A stretch of 46,388 bases of DNA from Promethearchaeota archaeon. GTDB lineage: Archaea; Asgardarchaeota; Lokiarchaeia; Sigyniarchaeales; SOKP01. Within the stretch, counting starts at the first letter, position 1, and the number at the start of each line of letters is the position of its first letter. The stretch spans positions 1 through 46,388 of the forward strand of contig WJIS01000243.1 of assembly GCA_014730165.1 (NCBI GenBank), read 5' to 3'. The position numbers and the translations under genes were made by a program. The notes under the pieces are model-generated. The model was not told the origin of the DNA. It worked only from the letters and a program-made list of their open reading frames with translations, and did not search any database. Positions 35,449 through 44,046 of the stretch are shown here, piece by piece.

Positions 35449-36669
35449 TTAATATAGTGAAAAATCTTTATCTTGTTTGGGATCGAATAGTATCTTTGAT
35501 TTATTATTATTAATCATTAAGATAATGGGTAATCTATAAGGAAATCTATTGGAAAATGTTAAACAGTAAGCGCCAACGTTGGTTATCATAACAATGTCAT
35601 TATAACTTAGCTTTTTTGTAAAGAAATAATCTTTAACGAGTACATCTTGATCTGTTGGTATTATTCCGGCGATAGATGTTTTATATTTATGAGCGAAATT
35701 TATTCTTGATGCATTATAAAACCTAAGAGAACATTTTGAAAATTTTGGACAAATGTGATTTCCAATATTTATAAAGATCCATCTATCATTTGTTATGTTT
35801 ATGATTTTCGCTAAAAATAAGCCAGCATCTCCAACGAAATATCTTCCTGGTTCAAAATATATTTTATCATAAGAAATATTTGTTTCCTCTAATTCTTTTT
35901 TTAATTCAGTAAAGATCATATCTAACTGTTTTTCTGGCATAACTACAGCTTCGGGAAATCCTCCACCTAGATTAATATTTTTGACATGAATTCCATTATT
36001 TTCAAGGTTTTTTAAGTTTTCAGATAACTTAAACAGATTTTTACGGAATTGAATTGGACTATTCATTTGAGTAGAATAGTGTGAGAGAACTGTGGTAAAT
36101 TTGATGAACTTGGCTTTCTCTAGAGTCTGTTTTAAAAAGTTTATATTACTTTTATGAAATTCAACACCTAGTTTAGTACCATATTTTGATGAATTAATTC
36201 GAATGCAAATATTCTGAATCTTACTAAATTTTTTAGCAATCTTGTTTACTCGAGGAATATCGTTTAAATTATAAATAATAATTTCTTTTACATTATTTTC
36301 TATGGATTTGTATATAAGCTCGTCGGGTAAATATGGTCCTCCAACTAGCATATTCTTAGGTGAAAAGCCATTTTCTATAGCAACATTGAATTCAGGTAAA
36401 CCAATAACCTCTGCTCCGATATTCATATCAGAAATTACCCTACAAACTTGGGGAAGATAATTTGCTTTTAAAGAATAATAACTCTCAAAATTTCTAAAAT
36501 GTCTTTTTAAGACTTTTTTAAACAATTTTATATTATTTCTGATTCGCTTTTCTAAAAGGATCATTATTGGAGTTTCATATTTTGAAATTATCTCGTGTAG
36601 ATTCAACAAATCTATCTGAATAGTCTCCTCTTTAATCTTAAGATATGGATTTCCGGCAATCGTTTTCAA
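35449..36669 (-). CDS. Fold-type III PLP decarboxylase-like protein (LysA-related)
   Basis: 406 residues. It resembles diaminopimelate/ornithine decarboxylases: PLP lysine K68 in YYSLKAN, then GAEVIGLPEF, a HYSTQ segment in place of HIGSQ, NLGGGFPE, FEPGRYFVGDAG, and VGAYCLTFSNRF. The position that normally reads CESGD (catalytic Cys) here reads TDQD, so the decarboxylase Cys is missing and the reaction may differ. It starts with TTG inside the stop of the glycosyltransferase gene (TTGA), a sign of coupled translation. That context points to a surface-sugar or modified amino-acid pathway rather than lysine synthesis (inference). Confidence 0.72.
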   Translation of the reverse strand: MKTIAGNPYLKIKEETIQIDLLNLHEIISKYETPIMILLEKRIRNNIKLFKKVLKRHFRNFESYYSLKANYLPQVCRVISDMNIGAEVIGLPEFNVAIENGFSPKNMLVGGPYLPDELIYKSIENNVKEIIIYNLNDIPRVNKIAKKFSKIQNICIRINSSKYGTKLGVEFHKSNINFLKQTLEKAKFIKFTTVLSHYSTQMNSPIQFRKNLFKLSENLKNLENNGIHVKNINLGGGFPEAVVMPEKQLDMIFTELKKELEETNISYDKIYFEPGRYFVGDAGLFLAKIINITNDRWIFINIGNHICPKFSKCSLRFYNASRINFAHKYKTSIAGIIPTDQDVLVKDYFFTKKLSYNDIVMITNVGAYCLTFSNRFPYRLPIILMINNNKSKILFDPKQDKDFSLY

Positions 36670-37976
36670 ATATAGTCACGTTTATTATTGTTTACTAAGG
36701 TTTTATACAAATTGGAAGTTCGATCAACAACCTTATTCCATGTATATTTCTTTAATACTTTATCTCTTCCTGCTTTTCCTAGTTTAAATCTTTGGTTTCT
36801 GTGTTTTAGCAAATAAATTACTTTTTCAGCAATCTCCTCGGGTTGATCAAAATTTACAAGTAATCCATCGATATTATTTCTTATTACTTGAGGTGTGGCT
36901 CCAATATTTGCTCCAATTACGGGTTTTCCAGAAGCCCAAGCTTCTAAAAATGCGATTCCAAAAGCATCTGATCTACTTGGCATTAAGTAAATATCTGTTT
37001 CGTTAAATGCAGCTAATTTATATTTATCAAAATAGCCTTTAAGATTATCGGGAGTAAAATTAAGTATTCGAGTATGATCATTTTTTCTTACTTTTGTTAA
37101 TTCAAGATTAAATGCATACGTAGAAGGACCAATAAATATAAAATAAACTTTTTTGTATTTTCTAAGAATATAAGGAATAGATTTCAATATAGATATTGCT
37201 CCTTTTTCATAGTTCTTATATCCACAGAATAAAACCATTTTATATTTTTCTTCATTATGTTGGAAAAACTTTTTTTTAAACTTTATATGTTTGTGTTTTC
37301 TAGGGGGAAAGTTATTAAAAATTTCGAAATCAACACCCATCGGAATAACTTCTATTTTATGTTTATCAGTAATAATTTTCTTTTCTAAGATTTTTTTTTC
37401 AAGTTGAGTACATGCGATGATTTTATCGAATTTTGGCAATATCTCTATGAAACTGTCATCTAAATATCTTGGATTTGCAAAATGGAAAAATGGAGTGCAA
37501 ACTGTGGGGATATTGAGATTTCTTCCCATTATCAATGTTAGTATTAAATTGAAATAGGGAAAAAAGGTCGTATGAATTAAATCATACTCTTTTTGATTAT
37601 TTATAAAATTTGGAATTAAATCTTTAATATAAGGTCCGTTTTCAATAAATTTTTTCAAACACTCCTCTGAAAGATTTAGACTCTTGAAAGATTTTTTTTT
37701 TTTTATTATATCTATTTTTTCCTCTATAGAATGCATATAATCTATTCGAAATCTATTAATCTTTAAGTTATTTACCTCATCGTAGTATTTTTCAGAAGGA
37801 GTGATACATTTTCCATTTTTTGATCGTAATCCATTGAAATCAATAGCATTAGAAGTAACAACATCTACATTGTACCCTCTTCTGTCATTTAGAATCTCGG
37901 CTAATCGCTGTATGTAAAGTTCAGCACCAGAAATTGATGGAAAATAACGTGTTGGAAAATATAGGAGATTAATCAA
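36666..37976 (-). CDS. GT4-family glycosyltransferase
   Basis: 436 residues with the two-domain GT-B fold. The N-terminus reads LLYFPTRYFPSISGAELYIQRLAEIL (acceptor side), and the C-terminal nucleotide-sugar site reads MPSRSDAFGIAFLEAWASGKPVIG, with the E-x7-E motif followed by GLLVNF. TTG 37976 is the start; no in-frame ATG is upstream. It transfers a sugar from a nucleotide donor to an unknown acceptor, at the cytoplasmic face. Downstream it overlaps the LysA-like gene. Confidence 0.88.
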   Translation of the reverse strand: MINLLYFPTRYFPSISGAELYIQRLAEILNDRRGYNVDVVTSNAIDFNGLRSKNGKCITPSEKYYDEVNNLKINRFRIDYMHSIEEKIDIIKKKKSFKSLNLSEECLKKFIENGPYIKDLIPNFINNQKEYDLIHTTFFPYFNLILTLIMGRNLNIPTVCTPFFHFANPRYLDDSFIEILPKFDKIIACTQLEKKILEKKIITDKHKIEVIPMGVDFEIFNNFPPRKHKHIKFKKKFFQHNEEKYKMVLFCGYKNYEKGAISILKSIPYILRKYKKVYFIFIGPSTYAFNLELTKVRKNDHTRILNFTPDNLKGYFDKYKLAAFNETDIYLMPSRSDAFGIAFLEAWASGKPVIGANIGATPQVIRNNIDGLLVNFDQPEEIAEKVIYLLKHRNQRFKLGKAGRDKVLKKYTWNKVVDRTSNLYKTLVNNNKRDYI

Positions 37977-38025
37977 AAAATCATCATAAAATTAATTATA
38001 GCAATATTTTATTATAATTATTAAT

Positions 38026-38418
38026 ATGTCAAAAGATTTTCTGGATTTACTGTGGAATAAACTTGATAAAAATAAAATAATTAATAAAGAAATTATTCAA
38101 TTTTTAGATAAGTATTTTTCAGAAAAATCAGATAAAATATTCGAAGTGATAAAAAAGGGAATAACAAAATATGCCTATTTCCCATCAAATCGCATATTGT
38201 GGACTGCCTTAGGTAAACAAAAAGAACATATTATTTATCCTAGATTATATTGCAGTTGTAGAGATTTTTATAAATCAGTAGTAATTAATCAGTCCCGAAA
38301 ATTCTGTAAACACTTGATCGCACAAGTAATTGCTGAAAGTTTAGGTAATTTTGAGTATGTTAAACTAGAAGATGATGCATTTCTAATTAGAATTGAAGAA
38401 ATAAAATCAGATTTTTAG
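38026..38418 (+). CDS. SWIM zinc-finger protein
   Basis: 130 residues. The SWIM motif CxC-x15-CxH is seen as C76, C78, C94, H96 (LYCSCRDF...KFCKHL). The rest is a short helical N-terminus and a C-terminal strand. Stand-alone SWIM proteins occur with Rad51 paralogues and in DNA repair, but no partner is nearby. Its last 12 bases overlap the convergent ThiI-like gene. Confidence 0.75.
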   Translation: MSKDFLDLLWNKLDKNKIINKEIIQFLDKYFSEKSDKIFEVIKKGITKYAYFPSNRILWTALGKQKEHIIYPRLYCSCRDFYKSVVINQSRKFCKHLIAQVIAESLGNFEYVKLEDDAFLIRIEEIKSDF

Positions 38419-39045
38419 AATCTGAGCATTTTGAATTGTCTTTAGAATAAGAGTTTCATAATCTAACAGATTTTCCGCATTTTTTACTTCGGATATCTTT
38501 GCTCTAGTTTCTGGATATTGAGGATAGTGTTGACAAGAATTAATTTTTTGTGAACTGATACTATAAAATGAAAACGTTTTGTTTAGATTTATAATATCTA
38601 ATTTATTAAAACCGATTAAAGGAGATATTTTGACATAATCTCTGAATAAATCATTATATGAATAAAGATTGTCTAAAGTTTGACTTGCTTGTTCTCCTAA
38701 AATATCTCCTGTTAAGATATAATTAGTTTTTTCGATCTTTGCAATTTTTTTAGCAACTCTAAACATAAATCTTTTACATAAAATACATGTCAGTTTACGT
38801 TGACAAGTTTTTTTTATGAGATTTAAATTATCGTTATGAGGAATAAGATATAAATTTAATAGATCTGGTGTGTAGGAAGAAATCTTTTTTCCAATATTTA
38901 TTAATTTTTCTTGCATTTGATTTAATTCTGTAATTGAAGTGAGAAATGAAACAAAAATAGGATGGAATCCTTTTTTTATCATTAAAGTTGCCGCAACAGG
39001 ACTATCTAAACCATCTGAAAGAAGACAAATAATTTTATTTTTCAT
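38407..39045 (-). CDS. ThiI-like PP-loop sulfurtransferase domain protein (no THUMP domain)
   Basis: 212 residues from ATG 39045, whose ATGA overlaps the upstream stop; a longer GTG start (39069) is less likely. It has the PP-loop SDGLDSPVA and the ThiI-type TGDILGEQASQTLDNL, plus CILCKRFMFRVA. Full ThiI also has ferredoxin-like and THUMP domains before the PP-loop; these are absent. ThiI makes 4-thiouridine in tRNA or feeds thiazole synthesis; this short form may depend on a partner. The coupled upstream gene codes for a cysteine-cluster protein. Confidence 0.78.
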   Translation of the reverse strand: MKNKIICLLSDGLDSPVAATLMIKKGFHPIFVSFLTSITELNQMQEKLINIGKKISSYTPDLLNLYLIPHNDNLNLIKKTCQRKLTCILCKRFMFRVAKKIAKIEKTNYILTGDILGEQASQTLDNLYSYNDLFRDYVKISPLIGFNKLDIINLNKTFSFYSISSQKINSCQHYPQYPETRAKISEVKNAENLLDYETLILKTIQNAQILKI

Positions 39046-39638
39046 GTTTTTATCTCTACTCTTTCCCACTCCTTTAAATAATTATTAAAATCATTTAAAG
39101 AGATTTTTCGAGAGATTTTAATTTTATTGAGATATTCCAATCTTTTGATTTTTAATATTAAGTTCTTATTTTTATTTAAATGTATCAGAGCATTCTTATA
39201 TTCCTGACAAAAAATTTCTTTAATCCTTTGCATATCAATATTACTTAGTAATTCATAATTCTGATCTACAAAATTACATAGTGGATCTATACTTATCATA
39301 AAATGAAAAGCATCTTCTTGTTTTATCGCTAATGGATAAGCTTTACATGCTAATGGCTTTATATCTTGAATTACACAACCTATTTTCTTATTATAAAATG
39401 GACAGCATTCGTTCTCATTATCGAGTCGTATTTTGTAAGTTAAAACTAAAATTTTTTTATTCAATATGTCTGGAAAGACTAAATCTTCCATTATTTTAAA
39501 ATGAATATTCCGTTCCTTCGCCTCCTCAATTAATAAGTCTGCCTCATCGGGGTACAATGGAATTCTTTTGCTATAATCTCCGGGAACTTCATAACAACAA
39601 ACTCCACATTTCATGCATCTATATTTCAGATTTTTCAT
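39042..39638 (-). CDS. YkgJ-family cysteine cluster protein
   Basis: 198 residues from ATG 39638; TTG 39680 would add 14 residues without homology. The N-terminal CMKCGVCC (CxxCxxCC), followed by ECCPFYNKKIGC and CKAYPL, is the YkgJ/CxxCxxCC metal-cluster signature (Zn or Fe-S). The end is a Lys-rich helix. Function of the family is poorly known. Its stop overlaps the start of the ThiI-like gene, so the two are expected to be made together. Confidence 0.82.
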   Translation of the reverse strand: MKNLKYRCMKCGVCCYEVPGDYSKRIPLYPDEADLLIEEAKERNIHFKIMEDLVFPDILNKKILVLTYKIRLDNENECCPFYNKKIGCVIQDIKPLACKAYPLAIKQEDAFHFMISIDPLCNFVDQNYELLSNIDMQRIKEIFCQEYKNALIHLNKNKNLILKIKRLEYLNKIKISRKISLNDFNNYLKEWERVEIKT

Positions 39639-39979
39639 AAGTATTAGATCAATATTTAATAGTTTTTTGAGAATAATCAACTTTTATGTAATTTCTATTA
39701 TTTAATAATTCTAAAATCTTACATTAATCTAGTAATTTTCTTTAGAGATTCTACTCTAGTTAGGAACCATTAGATTTTTAATTTTCAAAATTCATCAAAA
39801 AAATTTTTATATTACTATTATACTAAATCTTCACTCTATAAGGATATTACACAACTACTTATAGAATTATATTGCTTATTTGTAGTAGAAGTATTGTTTT
39901 AAAAACATCTTCATAATATTTGATTTTATTATTTTTAAAAAAATGTATTAAATAAGAAAAATTAAAGGTAGAGTTACAA
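39639..39979. other. Divergent intergenic region between the cysteine-cluster gene and PAC2
   Basis: About 340 very AT-rich bases with no gene in any frame. A TATA-like TTTTTATATT at 39804-39813 with CAAAAAAA before it could serve the PAC2 gene (leader ~140 bases), and a TTAAATA nearer the start is an alternative. Confidence 0.4.
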
Positions 39980-40792
39980 ATGAATCAAGGAATAAGAATA
40001 ATCAAACACATGGATATACCCCCACAGGATATTGTTAATCCACTTTGTGTTTTAGGTATGCCAGGAATTGCAGATGTCGGTAAGTTTGCTATTGATACTT
40101 TAATAGGTCAGTTAGACGCTGAGAATTATATGGATGTCATTTTTGATGATTATCCCGCAGGAGCTATTGTTGATGACAGTTTATTATCTGTTCCCAAAGC
40201 AGAAATACTTATTTGGAAGGATCCTAATAAAGTTAGAGATTTATTAATAATTACAGCTGATGCTCAGAGCCTTACTCCCAAAGGAATATACAAAATATCA
40301 AACTTTTTAACAGAAATTATTTCTCAATGTGGAATAAGTTTAATAGTTACACTTGGTGCTTATCCCGTAAATGCGAGAAATTTAAATAAGAAAATACCGA
40401 AAATCTATGTAAGTTCAACTGACCGAAATCTATTGGGAACCTTTTTGAAAGATAATAAGTATGAAAGGATACAAAAAGGAGTAATTATTGGTGCAAATGG
40501 TTTGATCCCAACACTTGCTAAAGCAAGGTTTAATATTGATGGTCTAGTCTTACTAGCTGAAACAGATAATATCGCTATAGTAAATGAAGATATCACTGAT
40601 CTAAAAGCATCTATTACACTATTGGATATGTTAAAAAATTCATTCGATCTCCCAATTAAGAAAAAATATTCATTAGATAATTTAGATAATATCTCAAAAA
40701 ATCTACAAATCAAAAAGGATAAATTAGAAAAAGATTTAGAAACTTTAAAGATTTTAGATAGCGAAGATAAGCGGAAATCATTATATATTTAA
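39980..40792 (+). CDS. PAC2-family proteasome assembly chaperone
   Basis: 270 residues. Typical parts: CVLGMPGIADVGKFAIDTLI, FDDYPAGAIVD, ILIWKDPNKVRDLLIITADAQS, VTLGAYPV, GANGLIPTLAKARFNIDGLVLLAET. Archaeal PAC2 proteins assist proteasome core assembly. A C-terminal coiled helix (DKLEKDLETLKILD) is present. A ribosome binding site AAAGGT lies before ATG. The gene stands on its own transcript, upstream of rpo12. Confidence 0.88.
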   Translation: MNQGIRIIKHMDIPPQDIVNPLCVLGMPGIADVGKFAIDTLIGQLDAENYMDVIFDDYPAGAIVDDSLLSVPKAEILIWKDPNKVRDLLIITADAQSLTPKGIYKISNFLTEIISQCGISLIVTLGAYPVNARNLNKKIPKIYVSSTDRNLLGTFLKDNKYERIQKGVIIGANGLIPTLAKARFNIDGLVLLAETDNIAIVNEDITDLKASITLLDMLKNSFDLPIKKKYSLDNLDNISKNLQIKKDKLEKDLETLKILDSEDKRKSLYI

Positions 40793-40888
40793 TTTAATTT
40801 ATTTAATTACTTATTATTTTTAATTCTGATATACTTTTAAGAATCTTTAACCATAAAATTTTTTAAATAAGAGAAATTTGATTAAAGT

Positions 40889-41038
40889 ATGGAGTATGTA
40901 TGCGCGAGAAAAAGCTGTGGTAAGGTAGTTACAAGAAAAGAATTAAACGCATTACCTGGGATTAAATGCTCTCATTGTGGCTTTCGTATCTTATATAAAA
41001 AAAGACCTGAAGTCATTAAAAGGCTTAAAATTAAATAG
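40889..41038 (+). CDS. DNA-directed RNA polymerase subunit Rpo12 (RpoP)
   Basis: 49 residues (MEYVCARKSCGKVV...), too short for many gene finders. The zinc ribbon is C5...C10 and C27...C30 (KCSHCGFRILYKKRP), and the GIKCSHCGFRILYK part is the classic Rpo12/RPB12 signature. It occupies the assembly platform of the archaeal polymerase. Here the first Cys pair is spaced x4 (CARKSC) rather than x2, which is unusual. It is followed convergently by TFB, another transcription gene. Confidence 0.93.
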   Translation: MEYVCARKSCGKVVTRKELNALPGIKCSHCGFRILYKKRPEVIKRLKIK

Positions 41039-41091
41039 GTAGAAGCTAAAATCTTAACTTATCGTAGTATACCTTGAATTAATAGATAATA

Positions 41092-42009
41092 TTAGACATT
41101 TACATCGAATGATAAATTATCCACAAGCTCTTTATATCTATTTCTTATTGTTGCCTCTGTTACTCCAGTTGTTTTAGATATCTGTTTCTGAGTTCTTCTT
41201 TCTCCTTCTTGAATCGCAGCAAGATATAATGCTGCACCAGCAAGACCAGTAGGTGCTTTTCCAGCAGTTAATCTATACTTTTTTGCTAATTTTAATAATT
41301 CAGCGGCTCTATTTTGTGTTTTACCAGAGAGTTCTAATTCAGCACAAAATCGAGGAATAAAACGGATTGGTGAAGAAACGTGTATATTTAGTTTTAATTC
41401 TCTTATTATGAGTCTATAACATCTTGCAATATTCTTTTTCTCTACTGAGGAGAACTCAATAAAGTCATCAAGAGTTTTAGGAATTTTATTTAATCTGCAG
41501 GATAAATAAATTGAAGCAATTAACATACCCTCTATAGATCTACCTCTAATAAGATTTTTATTAGCCATCTTTCGATAGATGTGAGCTGATGATTCCTTTA
41601 TATCCCTTGATAAGTTTAATTGAGAAGCTATCCGATCTAACTCATTCATAGCATATGCTAGATTTCTATCAATAGATTTATTGGTTCTTGACCTTAAATG
41701 CCATTTTCTTAATCGATAGACCTCGGCTTTTTTTTTTGGGGTTATCTTGTTTCCATAGGCATCTATGTTTTTCCATCCAATTATTGTACTAAGTCCCTTA
41801 TCATGTAATGTAAGGGTGGAAGGAGCACCTACACGTGCTTTTTTATTGGTGTCTTCTGCTGAAAAGGATCTCCATTCAGGACCAGAATCTATTATTTTTT
41901 GAGTAATTACCAATCCACAATCATAACAAATAAGTTCAGCTCTAGATTCATCTAAAATTAAATTAGAATTTCCACATTCGGGACATAAATTAGAATTATC
42001 ATGGGACAA
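41092..42009 (-). CDS. tfb: Transcription initiation factor TFB (TFIIB)
   Basis: 305 residues. The N-terminal zinc ribbon CPECG...CYDCG (C9, C12, C28, C31) and the B-finger stretch DSGPEWRSFSAEDTNKKARVG are followed by two cyclin folds. The linker and repeats carry RNLAYAMNELDRI, ARCYRLI and KAPTGLAGAALYLAAI. It recruits polymerase to TATA/TBP. The complete domain set suggests a main TFB rather than a divergent paralogue. Confidence 0.96.
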   Translation of the reverse strand: MSHDNSNLCPECGNSNLILDESRAELICYDCGLVITQKIIDSGPEWRSFSAEDTNKKARVGAPSTLTLHDKGLSTIIGWKNIDAYGNKITPKKKAEVYRLRKWHLRSRTNKSIDRNLAYAMNELDRIASQLNLSRDIKESSAHIYRKMANKNLIRGRSIEGMLIASIYLSCRLNKIPKTLDDFIEFSSVEKKNIARCYRLIIRELKLNIHVSSPIRFIPRFCAELELSGKTQNRAAELLKLAKKYRLTAGKAPTGLAGAALYLAAIQEGERRTQKQISKTTGVTEATIRNRYKELVDNLSFDVNV

Positions 42010-42179
42010 TATATTGTCAACCCTTTAAAAATAATATTCTTTGATCTCTATAATTAATGTCGCACATTTAAATGTTTTCGTTTTAAAGATTGTTCCATTA
42101 ATAATTGTTAAGATTATCTAAGATTTTGTTATTAAATTCAATCAAAACATTTTAATATATTCGTAATTTCTTTTAAATC

Positions 42180-42644
42180 ATGCGACATTTTTATCGAAGT
42201 CATGGAAAACATTGCTATCTTCGATCATTTAAATCAGAATGTCCAAGGTGCGGAAAAGATGTTTTATATTGGGAATGCACTCATGGGAGCAAAGTTTTTT
42301 TTGAGTATCCCCCCTATGGAAAACTTATCAGACATAGATGTCGCAAGAGAATTGGAAAGAAAAAGAAGAAATATGAAAATATCATAAAAAATCCCAATAG
42401 ATTTTATTTAAGTAGTCAATATCAATGTAATGCGTGTAAAAAGGTCTTTAAAACTGAGGAAAGTTTAAGAGATCATATTAATGAAATGAAATCACATGAT
42501 TATTATCATCAAATATTTTTTGAGAAAAAGAAAAACGATATGGATAATTTGAGAAAAACTAAGAATGATGATGAATTGAAATCCACAAGAGAAACATATA
42601 AACCTACTTTTGGAAAATTCAATATTAAACAAAAGAATAAATAA
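42180..42644 (+). CDS. C2H2-type zinc-finger protein
   Basis: 154 residues. A conserved N-terminal zinc region (CPRCG, WECTHG, HRC) is followed by a basic linker (KKKKK) and a C2H2 finger YQCNACKKVFKTEESLRDHINEMKSHDYYH (C-x2-C-x12-H-x6-H, written here as its parts). It resembles eukaryotic C2H2 fingers in layout. The basic tail suggests nucleic-acid binding; targets unknown. Divergent from TFB, with about 170 bases of shared promoter space. Confidence 0.65.
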   Translation: MRHFYRSHGKHCYLRSFKSECPRCGKDVLYWECTHGSKVFFEYPPYGKLIRHRCRKRIGKKKKKYENIIKNPNRFYLSSQYQCNACKKVFKTEESLRDHINEMKSHDYYHQIFFEKKKNDMDNLRKTKNDDELKSTRETYKPTFGKFNIKQKNK

Positions 42645-42744
42645 CAATTTTTATATTGATCTTACATATTATAGAAAATTTTAATAATGCAAAATTAGAT
42701 AATCATATTAGAAAAAATTAACAAATGAGGATAAAATTGTAAAT

Positions 42745-43353
42745 ATGAATGTCGATCCTGAAACCGCCGTATATAATCTCATGCAAAAAGACCCAACCAT
42801 AATAGCAGCAGCAGTACTTCAGGGAAGAAAGGATATTATATTTCAAACCGATAACTGGGATATTAGTCCAGATATTGATAAAGTTATATCAAGCTGGATT
42901 GGTAAAAATGCCCAATTCATAAAGATTTCAGGTGTGAAATATTCTATGTTGCAGTGTACAGATGAAAGAATGGCAGCTACATCAATAAAGGGCGAAGGAA
43001 GCATAATTGCGGCTAAAGATGATGAACATAAATTAATAGCGTATGTATCTCCCGATGGAGATATGAGAGGTGCTATGATGGATACTGCGCGAGCGGTAGC
43101 AGAAATGAGCTCTAAGGAATCCTATATGGATGAGGGGGATCAACTTGGTTCTGGTACGCCAGCACCAGCAACGGGCGGAGGGGCAAATATCGATCCTCAA
43201 TTGAAGGGCGAAATACAGACATTTTTAGAGTGGATCAATGATAATGAAGGTCTTGTGGGATACATAAGATATTATTTACAACAAGAGAATGGACAAATTA
43301 TTTCTCAATTAGCTCAAGTTTATAATGAGTTAAGAAGTATTTTTGGAGTTTAA
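42745..43353 (+). CDS. Roadblock/LC7 domain protein
   Basis: 202 residues. Residues ~1-120 are a roadblock/LC7 fold: helix LMQKDPTIIAAAVLQGRKDIIF, strands KYSMLQC and EGSIIAAK, then a GDMRGAMMDTARAVAEM helix. A Gly/Pro/Ala linker (GSGTPAPATGG) leads to a C-terminal helical tail (~150-202). Roadblock proteins pair with small GTPases; Asgard genomes have many of both, and they are linked to Ragulator/MglB-like control. No GTPase is next to it here. ATG 42745, preceded by GAGG. Confidence 0.85.
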   Translation: MNVDPETAVYNLMQKDPTIIAAAVLQGRKDIIFQTDNWDISPDIDKVISSWIGKNAQFIKISGVKYSMLQCTDERMAATSIKGEGSIIAAKDDEHKLIAYVSPDGDMRGAMMDTARAVAEMSSKESYMDEGDQLGSGTPAPATGGGANIDPQLKGEIQTFLEWINDNEGLVGYIRYYLQQENGQIISQLAQVYNELRSIFGV

Positions 43354-43607
43354 CTCATTTGAACTTTATTCTTTTTAAATGTTTTAGTTAACTAAGTATT
43401 TTTAGAACTAAATAACACTTATATATATTCATTTATAATAAATTTTTAAAAGGATTTACTTTATTTATTTATTTAGAATAGGTATAGATAATCAGAATTT
43501 TGTTTTAAACTTATTAGATAAGTTTTAAAAGCTTAGATATAATGATGATTTCAACTAACTATAAAAAGAAGTTTAATGATTTAATTTTTTATAAAAAGGA
43601 ATGACAG

Positions 43608-43982
43608 ATGAATAAAAAGGAAGAGAATGGATCCGAGGATGAATATCTCTCAGACGAGGATATGGAATTAAGTGTTCCCTTAGTACCGGAAGCACCAAAA
43701 CAAAAGAGTTTGAAGCCCGATCTCCATTCGGAAGTTATTGGAGATATGGAACGTCTTAAAGGTCCAGGTAAGAAAGTTATTTTAGTTAATTGTGGACGTT
43801 GTAAAAGAGTTATTGCAATTCCAGTTCCTAAAAAGATCGTTGAAAATTCAGAAATACCTGTTGTTCCAATTTCATTCGTTCATAAAAATGGCGAAAATGA
43901 AGATCAACACTGCATAACTATATATGTTGATCATGATTATGATGTACGTAGACAGAGACTTTCAGACGTAATTCTTTCATAA
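43608..43982 (+). CDS. Conserved hypothetical protein with CxxC
   Basis: 124 residues. An acidic, disordered N-terminus (~1-45) precedes a compact beta domain containing NCGRCKRVIAIPVPKK, PVVPISFVHKNG and HCITIYVDHDYDVRRQRLSDVI. The CGRC pair plus the later His/Cys could bind zinc. The family is not recognised. It follows the roadblock gene after 254 AT-rich bases on the same strand. A purine-rich AAAAGGAA lies before ATG. Confidence 0.6.
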   Translation: MNKKEENGSEDEYLSDEDMELSVPLVPEAPKQKSLKPDLHSEVIGDMERLKGPGKKVILVNCGRCKRVIAIPVPKKIVENSEIPVVPISFVHKNGENEDQHCITIYVDHDYDVRRQRLSDVILS

Positions 43983-44046
43983 TATTTATTTTTCGATTGG
44001 ATTATGCAATAAGTTTTTAATTATTCATACTTTATGGAATTCAATC

